DNA of 64,000 nt. Source: Algorimicrobium hallyeonense (lineage in GTDB: Bacteria; Bacteroidota; Bacteroidia; Flavobacteriales; Flavobacteriaceae). Below, in pieces: positions 53,111 through 60,756 of this stretch (the first letter of the stretch is position 1; each line of letters opens with the position of its first letter). The stretch covers positions 186,001 through 250,000 of the forward strand of contig NZ_JBHSLA010000001.1 of NCBI RefSeq assembly GCF_042657385.1. Direction: 5' to 3'. A program made the translations under genes and the position numbers. The notes beneath the pieces were generated by a model. The model was not told the origin of the DNA. It was given only the letters and a program-made list of their open reading frames with translations, and ran no database searches.

Positions 53111-53860
53111 ATGAAAGTGAAAACAATTTTAGTATCTCAACCAGAACCTAAAATAGAAAATTCGCCATATTTTGATCTTCAGGAAAAGCAAAAAGTGAAA
53201 ATTGACTTTAGACCATTTATACATGTAGAAGGGGTTGATGCCAAGGAGATTAGACAACAAAAGGTTGATTTATCTAAATACACAGCAATTATATTAACGA
53301 GCAGAAATTCTGTAGATCACTTTTTTAGAGTGGCCGATGAAATGCGTTTTAAAGTTCCAGATAGCATGAAATATTTCTGTCAATCTGAAGCTGTTGCTTA
53401 TTACCTTCAAAAATATGTGGTTTATAGAAAACGTAAAATTTATGTAGGAAAACGTAATTTTGCCGATTTATCACCATTAATAAAAAAATATAAAGGCGAA
53501 TCCTTTTTACTACCAACAACTGATAAACTAAAACCTGAAGTTCCAGAAACACTAAATGCTTTAAATGTGGAATGGAAAGAAGCTGTTTTTTACAAAACGG
53601 TTATTAGTGATTTATCTGATTTAGCAAATGTCTATTACGATATATTAGTGTTTTTTAGTCCTTCGGGAATTGAATCTTTATTTCATAATTTCCCAGACTT
53701 TAAACAAAACGAGACGCGTATAGCAGTTTTTGGAAGCACAACTATCAAAGCTGTTGAAGAACATGGTTTGCGTGTTGATATTGCTGCACCAACACCAGAA
53801 ACACCTTCTATGACTATGGCTTTAGAAAAGTATATAAAGGACGTTAATAAAAAGAAATAG
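53111..53860 (+). CDS. hemD: Uroporphyrinogen-III synthase
   Basis: A 249-aa HemD fold protein: KTILVSQPEPKIENSPYF, AIILTSRNSVDHFF, and DILVFFSPSGIESLF with AVFGSTTIKAVEEHGLRVDIAAPTPETPSM. It cyclises hydroxymethylbilane to uroporphyrinogen III in haem synthesis. Sequence conservation in HemD is low, but the two-domain pattern and the AxTxxAxxxxG-type motif are clear. It is co-transcribed with DUF4271 and followed by a bidirectional terminator. Confidence 0.85.
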   Translation: MKVKTILVSQPEPKIENSPYFDLQEKQKVKIDFRPFIHVEGVDAKEIRQQKVDLSKYTAIILTSRNSVDHFFRVADEMRFKVPDSMKYFCQSEAVAYYLQKYVVYRKRKIYVGKRNFADLSPLIKKYKGESFLLPTTDKLKPEVPETLNALNVEWKEAVFYKTVISDLSDLANVYYDILVFFSPSGIESLFHNFPDFKQNETRIAVFGSTTIKAVEEHGLRVDIAAPTPETPSMTMALEKYIKDVNKKK

Positions 53861-53877
53861 GTTTAAAAATAATCATA

Positions 53878-53917
53878 AAAAAAAGCCCAATTGAAATAAA
53901 TCAATTGGGCTTTTTTT
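53878..53917. terminator. Bidirectional intrinsic terminator
   Basis: Stem AAAAAAAGCCCAATTGA/TCAATTGGGCTTTTTTT with a 6-nt loop between convergent hemD and the T9SS leucine-rich protein gene. Confidence 0.85.
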
Positions 53918-53933
53918 GTTTTAGAATTCTAGT

Positions 53934-54908
53934 TTAATTAACCACTAGTTTTTTAGTAACAGTTTTTGTACTTGTCGTTACACGCATTAAATACACACCA
54001 GATGATAATGATGCTATATTTATACTATTATTTCCAAATGAAATAGTATTAGTCAATACTAATTTTCCAGTAATATCATAAACGCCTAAACGCGTGTTTT
54101 CCTCTAAATTAGAAGAAATAGTTACAACACCTTTAGCTGGATTAGGGAAAATTGAAAACACCGATGTGTTTGCTTTTTCCAAACTCAATGTTGCACAAGC
54201 TGGCTCCGTTTCAACAAAAGTACTTCCGCCATCAATAATCCAAGCACCCAAATTAGGTTCCGTTGCATCATCAACAAAAATACAAGTTAAGCTTCCATTA
54301 AAATCAGATCTAAACACAGTATTTGCATTATTTCCATTTCTCATGTCAACAGATGTTAAGTCGTTATTTCTTAAATTAACATTTGTTACAGCACTATTTG
54401 CCGATAAATCAATTGATGTTAAAGTTGCATTTTGTGCATTAAAAAGCAGTAATGCTGGGTTCGTAGACAAATCAATAGTAGTTATAATTGTTCCATAAAC
54501 ATTTATATTTTCTAAAGCTGTTAAGCCAGTAACCGTCAAGCTACTTAAGCCCGTACATCCTTCAAAGTTAACATCCTTAACATTAACATTGGCTGTCAAA
54601 TTAGCAGTTGTTAATCCTGTATTATAGGATAAGTTAAGCGCATCAATGTTTAAAAACGCTTCTAATCCCGTTAAATCTGTAATGCCTTTATTTGGCAAAC
54701 CTAAAGAACCTGTTGCTGCTAAAGCATCGGCCGTAAGTATACGACCATCCAGAATTGCTTCAGTATCATAGTTAAAATCAATTAACGCTTGTTCAAACGC
54801 GGCATCCGGAACACAAGTATAACCTATAGCTGGAATTCCTGGGCATTGCGCAAAAGTTAATGATTGAAATGCAATAAAAATTGCTAATAAATAAGTAGTT
54901 TTTTTCAT
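53934..54908 (-). CDS. T9SS-exported leucine-rich-repeat-like protein
   Basis: A 324-aa protein. Signal peptide (about 1-18, ending TFAQ), then CPGIPAIGYTCVPDAAFEQALID. A leucine-rich-repeat-like section (about 60-200) has repeated segments such as LDLSYNTGLTTANLTAN, LTSIDLSANSAVTNV. A T9SS sorting domain ends the protein (FSIFPNPAKGVVTIS, TKKLVVN). The start is MKKTTYLLA at 54908, because the open frame upstream lacks a signal. It is probably a surface protein with a binding role. Confidence 0.82.
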   Translation of the reverse strand: MKKTTYLLAIFIAFQSLTFAQCPGIPAIGYTCVPDAAFEQALIDFNYDTEAILDGRILTADALAATGSLGLPNKGITDLTGLEAFLNIDALNLSYNTGLTTANLTANVNVKDVNFEGCTGLSSLTVTGLTALENINVYGTIITTIDLSTNPALLLFNAQNATLTSIDLSANSAVTNVNLRNNDLTSVDMRNGNNANTVFRSDFNGSLTCIFVDDATEPNLGAWIIDGGSTFVETEPACATLSLEKANTSVFSIFPNPAKGVVTISSNLEENTRLGVYDITGKLVLTNTISFGNNSINIASLSSGVYLMRVTTSTKTVTKKLVVN

Positions 54909-55009
54909 AAAAAATAGGTTTAAATTTGAGTGTAAAACTACAATTTTAAACCTATTCAAACAAGTAAAACAATAATATTAACGCACCAAATTAATTGGTT
55001 CGCAGATTG

Positions 55010-56623
55010 TTACGATCTTACTTTTGGAGCCCCAGCCATAATTTCAGCATTGGCAAACTCCTCAAATTTCTTGAAATTCTCTTTAAATGAATCCGCTAAT
55101 TTATTAGCTGTTTTATAATATCCTTCGTCATTATTCCATGATTTTCTAGGACTTAATACTTCTGTTGGTACATTCGGGCAAACTTTTGGTTGCTGAACAC
55201 CAAATACAGAATGCTCATGGTAGTTGTTTTTATTGGCAGCCTCTAAACTTCCATCCATGGCAGCCGTTATCATGGCGCGTGTATATTTTAATTTCATGCG
55301 CGATCCAACACCATAAGGTCCACCAGTCCAGCCTGTATTTACCAACCAAACGTTTACACCAGCTTCTTGCATTTTTGCACTTAACATTTCTGCATATTTT
55401 GTTGGATGCAATGGCATAAATGGCGCTCCAAAACACGCAGAAAAACTTGGTAGCGGTTCGTCAATACCTGCTTCTGTTCCCGCAACTTTAGCCGTATATC
55501 CAGAAATAAAATGGTAAGCGGCTTGACCTGGTGTTAATTTAGAAATTGGAGGCAAAACACCAAAGGCATCTGCCGTTAAAAAGAAAATATTTTTAGGGTT
55601 TTCACCAATAGACGGCACTTGAATATTATCAATATGGTCAATTGGATAACTTACTCGTGTGTTTTGCGTAATCGATATATCCTCAAAATCTACATGACCA
55701 TCTTTGTCCATGATTACATTTTCAAGTATGGCTCCTGGCTTAATAGCATTAAAAATATCAGGTTCATTTTCAGCTGAAAGATTAATTACTTTAGCATAAC
55801 AACCACCCTCAAAATTAAAAACGGTGTTTTCTTTTGTCCAACCATGTTCATCATCACCTATTAATCTACGATTAGGATCGGCAGAAAGTGTTGTTTTTCC
55901 TGTCCCTGATAATCCGAAGAATATAGCTGTATCGCCATCTTTACCAACATTAGCACTACAGTGCATTGGCAACGTATTTTTAAATACGGGTAAAATAAAG
56001 TTTAAAGCAGAGAAAATTCCTTTTTTAATTTCACCTGTATAGCCGGTCCCACCAATTAAAGCAATTTTTCGAGTAAAATCTAAAATTGCAAAATTATGTT
56101 GGCGTGTTCCATCTTCAGCTGGAACTGACATAAATCCTGGTGCATTAACAATAGTCCATTCTGGCTTAAAGTTTTCAAGTTCCGACGGTTCTGGTCTTAA
56201 AAACATATTTTGGGCAAACATATTGCTCCAAGGGAATTCAGTAATAACACGAATATTTAATCGGTATTTTTCATCTGCACAAGCATAGCTATCTCTTACA
56301 AATACTTCTTTTCCTGATAAGTAATCGGTTACTTTATTATATAGTTTTTCGAAAGCATCCGATTCGAAAGGGATATTAATATTTCCCCACCAAACGCGAT
56401 CTTCGGTAATTGAATCTTTAACAATAAAGCGATCTTTAGGAGAACGTCCTGTAAATTCACCGGTATTAACTGCTAAAGCACCAGAAGACGCTTCAACGCC
56501 TTGACCTTTTTCAATTGTAAGTTTGTGTAGTTGTTCTGAAGATAATTGATATTGAACTTTAGCATTTTTAATTCCATATTTTTCTAATGAAATTGTATTG
56601 GATGCTTGAGTATGATCTATCAT
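55010..56623 (-). CDS. pckA: Phosphoenolpyruvate carboxykinase (ATP)
   Basis: A 537-aa ATP-type PEPCK. The sequence has TGRSPKDRF, MHCSANVG, the kinase-1a P-loop GLSGTGKTTLSADPNR near 245, DDEHGW, FEGGCYAK and the family-specific PFMPLHPTKYAEML. It converts oxaloacetate to phosphoenolpyruvate, the first step of gluconeogenesis. A TAATTTTG box lies 23 nt upstream. It is followed upstream (same strand) by DUF423; the 53-nt gap suggests a separate promoter. Confidence 0.95.
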   Translation of the reverse strand: MIDHTQASNTISLEKYGIKNAKVQYQLSSEQLHKLTIEKGQGVEASSGALAVNTGEFTGRSPKDRFIVKDSITEDRVWWGNINIPFESDAFEKLYNKVTDYLSGKEVFVRDSYACADEKYRLNIRVITEFPWSNMFAQNMFLRPEPSELENFKPEWTIVNAPGFMSVPAEDGTRQHNFAILDFTRKIALIGGTGYTGEIKKGIFSALNFILPVFKNTLPMHCSANVGKDGDTAIFFGLSGTGKTTLSADPNRRLIGDDEHGWTKENTVFNFEGGCYAKVINLSAENEPDIFNAIKPGAILENVIMDKDGHVDFEDISITQNTRVSYPIDHIDNIQVPSIGENPKNIFFLTADAFGVLPPISKLTPGQAAYHFISGYTAKVAGTEAGIDEPLPSFSACFGAPFMPLHPTKYAEMLSAKMQEAGVNVWLVNTGWTGGPYGVGSRMKLKYTRAMITAAMDGSLEAANKNNYHEHSVFGVQQPKVCPNVPTEVLSPRKSWNNDEGYYKTANKLADSFKENFKKFEEFANAEIMAGAPKVRS

Positions 56624-56646
56624 AATAATATGTGTTGTTTATTCTA

Positions 56647-56654
56647 CAAAATTA
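56647..56654 (-). promoter_or_regulatory. -7 promoter box of pckA
   Basis: The minus strand reads TAATTTTG (TAnnTTTG), 23 nt before the pckA ATG. Confidence 0.55.
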
Positions 56655-56676
56655 AACATTATTTTATTCTATGCAC

Positions 56677-57078
56677 TTAATTTTTAGAAATATCAGTCCT
56701 ATTTTTTAAAAACTTTATTAACAATAAGAGCCACGAAATAATTAGTAATAATCCGCCAATTGGTGTAATAAATCCAATAGTCTTAAAATTAAAAGCGGTT
56801 AAACTATTAGTTGCTAAGCCATATATGGAGCCCGAAAACAATAGCACACCAAATAAGACTAAATAAAAAATAATTTGTTTTGTTTTAGCATTGACGGTAG
56901 GTGACGTTCCTAAAAAAAGTAAAAACAAGGCATGATACATTTGATAACGCACGCCTGTTTCAAATGTTGCAATTTGTTCTGGAGAAATTAACCCTTGGAG
57001 TCCATGCGCTCCAAATGCACCCAAAATCACGGCTATTAGCCCTAAAAACGCGCCTAAACTTAATATCTTGCTGTTCAT
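56677..57078 (-). CDS. DUF423 membrane protein
   Basis: A 133-aa protein with four hydrophobic segments. The family signature is GAFLGLIAVILGAFGAHGLQGLISPEQIATFETGVRYQMYHALFLLF. DUF423 proteins are small inner-membrane proteins of unknown function. It lies 53 nt upstream of pckA and is divergent from the saccharopine dehydrogenase gene. Confidence 0.85.
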   Translation of the reverse strand: MNSKILSLGAFLGLIAVILGAFGAHGLQGLISPEQIATFETGVRYQMYHALFLLFLGTSPTVNAKTKQIIFYLVLFGVLLFSGSIYGLATNSLTAFNFKTIGFITPIGGLLLIISWLLLLIKFLKNRTDISKN

Positions 57079-57157
57079 ATTATTTTGTGAATTGAGTTTT
57101 TATAACAATTACTATTTCTTACTTTCGTGACAACAAAAATACTCAACATATTTCATT

Positions 57158-58522
57158 ATGCGAAAGATATTACTCATTGGTGCTGGAAAATCCGCATCTT
57201 ACCTTATAAAGTACTTACTTGAAAAATCTGATAAAGAAAATCTATTAATTATTGTTGGCGATGTGAATTTCACAAACGCCAAAAAATTAATCAACAATCA
57301 CGAAAATGCCCAAGCAATCATGCTGGACGTTTTTGATAAAGAATCGCGCCAAAACGCTGTTCAAAATTGTGACATTGTTATCTCCATGCTTCCCGCTCGC
57401 TTCCATATTGAAGTAGCTCGCGACTGTATTACCTTCAATAAAAATATGGTAACAGCCTCTTACATTAGTGATGAAATGCAAAACCTTGACAAAGCAGCAC
57501 GCGATAAAGGTTTAATTTTTATGAATGAAATAGGTGTCGACCCAGGTATTGATCATATGAGCGCCATGCATGTTATTGACAGAATTCGTGATGCTGGTGG
57601 TAAAATGATTCTTTTTGAATCCTTCACTGGTGGTTTAGTTGCACCCGAAAGCGATAATAATTTATGGAATTACAAATTTACTTGGAACCCTAGAAACGTA
57701 GTAGTCGCTGGGCAAGGTGGCGCTGCAAAATTTTTGCAAGAAGGCACATACAAATACATTCCGTATAACCGATTATTTAGAAGAACAGAGTTTTTAGACG
57801 TTGAAGGATATGGCCGTTTTGAAGGTTATGCCAATCGCGATTCCCTAAAGTATCAATCTGTTTACGGCTTGAGTAACGTTAAAACGCTATATAGAGGAAC
57901 CATGCGTCGTGTGGGCTTTAGCCGCGCTTGGAACATGTTTGTTCAATTAGGAATGACTGATGATAGCTATACGATTGATGATAGTGAAAATATGAGCTAT
58001 CGCGATTTTGTAAATGCATTTTTACCGTATAGCCCAACGGATTCTGTTGAATTAAAATTCCGTCATGCCTTAAAGATTGACCAGGATGATATTGTTTGGG
58101 ATAAGCTATTAGAACTGGATATTTTAAATGGTAATAAACGTGTTGAATTGAAAAAAGCAACCCCTGCTCAAATTCTTCAAAAAATCCTTATGGATAGTTG
58201 GACATTAGAAGAAGATGATAAGGACATGATTGTTATGTACCATAAATTTGGTTATGAATTGGATGGCAAACGGCATCAGATAGATTCAACTATGGTAACA
58301 ATTGGTGAAGATCAAACGTACACAGCTATGGCTAAAACCGTTGGACTTCCTGTTGCTATTGCAACGCTAGCTATTTTAAACGAAACCATAACCACGCCTG
58401 GTGTGCAAATGCCTATTACCAAAGAAGTTTATGGGCCAATTTTACAAGAGTTGGAAACCTATGGTATTGCATTTACAGAAACTGAAGTGCCATATTTAGG
58501 ATATAATCCGCTAAATTTATAA
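57158..58522 (+). CDS. Saccharopine dehydrogenase family protein
   Basis: A 454-aa NAD(P)-dependent enzyme. It has GAGKSASYLIKYLLEKSDKENLL, IVISMLPARFHIEVARDC, FMNEIGVDPGIDHMSAM, and FTWNPRNVVVAGQGGAAKF, as in saccharopine dehydrogenase/reductase. It acts in lysine degradation, or the reverse alpha-aminoadipate route. The next gene, 29 nt downstream on the same strand, is an Lrp/AsnC regulator. The glutaryl-CoA dehydrogenase at 33225 would belong to the same lysine-catabolic route. Confidence 0.85.
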   Translation: MRKILLIGAGKSASYLIKYLLEKSDKENLLIIVGDVNFTNAKKLINNHENAQAIMLDVFDKESRQNAVQNCDIVISMLPARFHIEVARDCITFNKNMVTASYISDEMQNLDKAARDKGLIFMNEIGVDPGIDHMSAMHVIDRIRDAGGKMILFESFTGGLVAPESDNNLWNYKFTWNPRNVVVAGQGGAAKFLQEGTYKYIPYNRLFRRTEFLDVEGYGRFEGYANRDSLKYQSVYGLSNVKTLYRGTMRRVGFSRAWNMFVQLGMTDDSYTIDDSENMSYRDFVNAFLPYSPTDSVELKFRHALKIDQDDIVWDKLLELDILNGNKRVELKKATPAQILQKILMDSWTLEEDDKDMIVMYHKFGYELDGKRHQIDSTMVTIGEDQTYTAMAKTVGLPVAIATLAILNETITTPGVQMPITKEVYGPILQELETYGIAFTETEVPYLGYNPLNL

Positions 58523-58551
58523 GGGTTTTTGCGCTTATAATTTACTAGTTC

Positions 58552-59022
58552 ATGAAAATAAACAATAAGGAAATAACTATTGATGGCATAGATAAAACCA
58601 TCTTACGTGCTTTAATGAGCGATGCTAGAACACCAGTTTTGGAAATTGCACGTGAGGTAGGTATTTCTGGAGCAGCAATACATCAACGGCTTCGGAAACT
58701 TGAAAAATCAGGAATTATTTCGGGCTCTAAATTTGTCATAAATCCTAAAGTATTAGGTTATACAACCATGGCTTTTATAGGTATTTACTTGGATAAAGCC
58801 ATGAGTAATCCGGAAGCTGTTAAGCAGTTGCAAAAAATTCCTGAAGTATTGGAATGTCATTATACCACAGGAAACTGGAGTATTTTCATTAAAATACTCT
58901 GTAAGGATAATGAGCATTTAATGCATTTACTGAATAAGGATATTCAATCCATTTCAGGTGTTTCTAGAACAGAAACCTTTATTTCCTTGAATCAGCAAAT
59001 AGACAGACAAATTAAAATATAA
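58552..59022 (+). CDS. Lrp/AsnC family transcriptional regulator
   Basis: A 156-aa protein: HTH DGIDKTILRALMSDARTPVLEIAREVGISGAAIHQRLRKLEKSGIISG (residues 13-60), then the RAM effector domain (about 70-150; FIGIYLDKAM, CHYTTGNWSIFIKI). Lrp family members sense amino acids. Its position 29 nt after the saccharopine dehydrogenase gene suggests control of lysine or amino-acid metabolism. The stop is embedded in the terminator. Confidence 0.9.
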   Translation: MKINNKEITIDGIDKTILRALMSDARTPVLEIAREVGISGAAIHQRLRKLEKSGIISGSKFVINPKVLGYTTMAFIGIYLDKAMSNPEAVKQLQKIPEVLECHYTTGNWSIFIKILCKDNEHLMHLLNKDIQSISGVSRTETFISLNQQIDRQIKI

Positions 59023-59054
59023 AAAAAGCTCCTGAATATTCAGGAGCTTTTTTT
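59021..59054. terminator. Bidirectional terminator after Lrp regulator
   Basis: A long perfect palindrome centred at 59037/59038 (AGCTCCTGAATATTCAGGAGCT core) with A- and T-tracts on both sides, between convergent genes. Confidence 0.85.
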
Positions 59055-59071
59055 TTAATTGATTTTATATA

Positions 59072-59776
59072 CTAATCTCTTGACATAAAAATACTCAAAA
59101 CGTACCAAAACAATAACATTAATGAAGCAAATAATCCTAATGCTGCTGGAATATAATCGTCCGTTGTGTATTTGTTTACCATATTAGACGTTTGGTATAA
59201 AATAGAGCCGCCTGCTAATAAACACATTGCTACCGAGAACCACAAGCCAAGTGTAAATCCGAATAAGGTTCCTGCTAGAATTAATCCAATAGCGATAAAA
59301 AAGCCAATAGTTAAACCGGTTTTAATAAATGAAAAATCTTTTTTCAATACTAACACAACAGCAGATAAACCAGTGAATAAGCCTAATGTTACAATCGCGG
59401 CTTGATTTAGCATTTCTGTTCCGGAATCCATATAAAACATGGCAACATAAATTAATGGCACAAAAATGAAAGCTTCAGCCAATATATAAAGTGCAAATGC
59501 TAAATACTGTGTGTTTTTATCGGTGGTTTTCATAGTCATGCGCTCGGCATAATTTGTAACAAACATAAAACCACCTAACATGATGAGCCATTTATAGCCA
59601 TCCAACATGGATAACATGAATTCTACAATCGTTTCACTTTGTAACAATAAATATTCAAATAGGATAAAGACTAAAACACCTCCTGCCACATGAGCATAGG
59701 TTTTTTTATAAAAGGCCACCCGATCTATATCTGATACCTGTGCTAATACATGTTGTTCTTGAACTTGGTTTTCCAT
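59072..59776 (-). CDS. Bax inhibitor-1/YccA family membrane protein (second copy)
   Basis: A 234-aa protein with seven hydrophobic segments. It has the family features AFYKKTYAHVAGGVLVFILFEYLLL, MTMKTTDKNTQYLAFALYILAEAFIFVPLIYVA, and a C-terminal YTTDDYIPAALGLFASLMLLFWYVLSIF. It is a YbhL-like subtype, distinct from the YccA-like protein at 505-1236. Proposed roles are ion leak and stress resistance. It is monocistronic. Confidence 0.85.
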   Translation of the reverse strand: MENQVQEQHVLAQVSDIDRVAFYKKTYAHVAGGVLVFILFEYLLLQSETIVEFMLSMLDGYKWLIMLGGFMFVTNYAERMTMKTTDKNTQYLAFALYILAEAFIFVPLIYVAMFYMDSGTEMLNQAAIVTLGLFTGLSAVVLVLKKDFSFIKTGLTIGFFIAIGLILAGTLFGFTLGLWFSVAMCLLAGGSILYQTSNMVNKYTTDDYIPAALGLFASLMLLFWYVLSIFMSRD

Positions 59777-59817
59777 AATTAAATTTGGTTCTAATTTGAG
59801 TTTGAAAAATAACTAAA

Positions 59818-59846
59818 AAAAGTCAGACGCAAAACATCTGACTTTT
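59818..59846 (-). terminator. Hairpin terminator after zinc peptidase gene
   Basis: AAAAGTCAGA/TCTGACTTTT with a 9-nt loop, 23 nt after the peptidase stop. Confidence 0.65.
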
Positions 59847-59868
59847 AAATTCCTTAAAGCGTTTATTT

Positions 59869-60564
59869 TTAATCGCGACCACCAAATACTTGAATTGCCC
59901 AATACGCCAATGAGGCTAAAGCTCCAATAGCAGCAACCAAATAGGTTCTAGCCGCCCATTTTAAAGCATCTTCAGCGGCAGCATGTTCGTCACGCGTAAC
60001 CATGTGTTTGTTTTCTAACCAAGCCAATGCACGATTACTTGCATCATACTCTACAGGCAACGTAATAAAACTGAATACGGTTGCTAATCCCATCATAATA
60101 ACACCTGCAACAGCTACATACCATCCAAGACCAACACCTGCGGCTCCACCTAAAACTAAACCACCAATTATTAACCACTGGGACATACCAGATGACACAC
60201 TAACTACAGGCACCAATTTGGATCGCATAGTTAACCATTCATAGGCTTGTGCATGCTGAACTGCGTGACCACATTCGTGCGCAGCAACTGCAGCTGCAGC
60301 AGCATTTCGTTGATTGTAAACCGACTCACTTAAATTAACTGTTTTATTTTTTGGGTTGTAATGATCGGTTAACTGACCTGGTGTTGATATAACAGCAACA
60401 TCCGTAATACCATTATCCAATAGCATTTTTTCTGCTATTTCTTTGCCGCTCATGCCATTTTGTAAGTGCACTTGCGAATACTTTTTAAATTTCTTTTTTA
60501 ACTGACTACTAACAGCCCAGCTTACTAAAGCTATGGCTCCAATTAATATATAATATCCAATCAT
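59869..60564 (-). CDS. Neutral zinc metallopeptidase (YugP-like)
   Basis: A 231-aa membrane peptidase. One N-terminal helix, the AAAVAAHECGHAVQHAQAYEW zinc motif (HExxH near 95), and further helices at about 120-165 and 200-225. Members of the YugP/DUF family are membrane-bound peptidases of unknown substrate. It is flanked by its own terminator and by the leuS terminator, so it is a single gene. Confidence 0.82.
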   Translation of the reverse strand: MIGYYILIGAIALVSWAVSSQLKKKFKKYSQVHLQNGMSGKEIAEKMLLDNGITDVAVISTPGQLTDHYNPKNKTVNLSESVYNQRNAAAAAVAAHECGHAVQHAQAYEWLTMRSKLVPVVSVSSGMSQWLIIGGLVLGGAAGVGLGWYVAVAGVIMMGLATVFSFITLPVEYDASNRALAWLENKHMVTRDEHAAAEDALKWAARTYLVAAIGALASLAYWAIQVFGGRD

Positions 60565-60665
60565 TTGTTTTCTTTTTTTGAACTGTAAATTTACAAGATA
60601 TATAGCAAATAGTGCGCCAAATGTTTGTTAAGTAATTTTGTCAGTTTTCGCTATTATTTTACGCT

Positions 60666-60704
60666 AAAAAAAAGAGTTTCACAATATGTGAAACTCTTTT
60701 TTTT
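60666..60704 (-). terminator. Intrinsic terminator after leuS
   Basis: A long perfect stem (AAAAAAAAGAGTTTCACA and its complement) with a 3-nt loop, 52 nt after the leuS stop. The minus-strand tail is T-rich. Confidence 0.85.
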
Positions 60705-60756
60705 ATTAATTAAAATTACTATTCTTCGAATATAGAGATTCCTGTCTACGTAGGAA

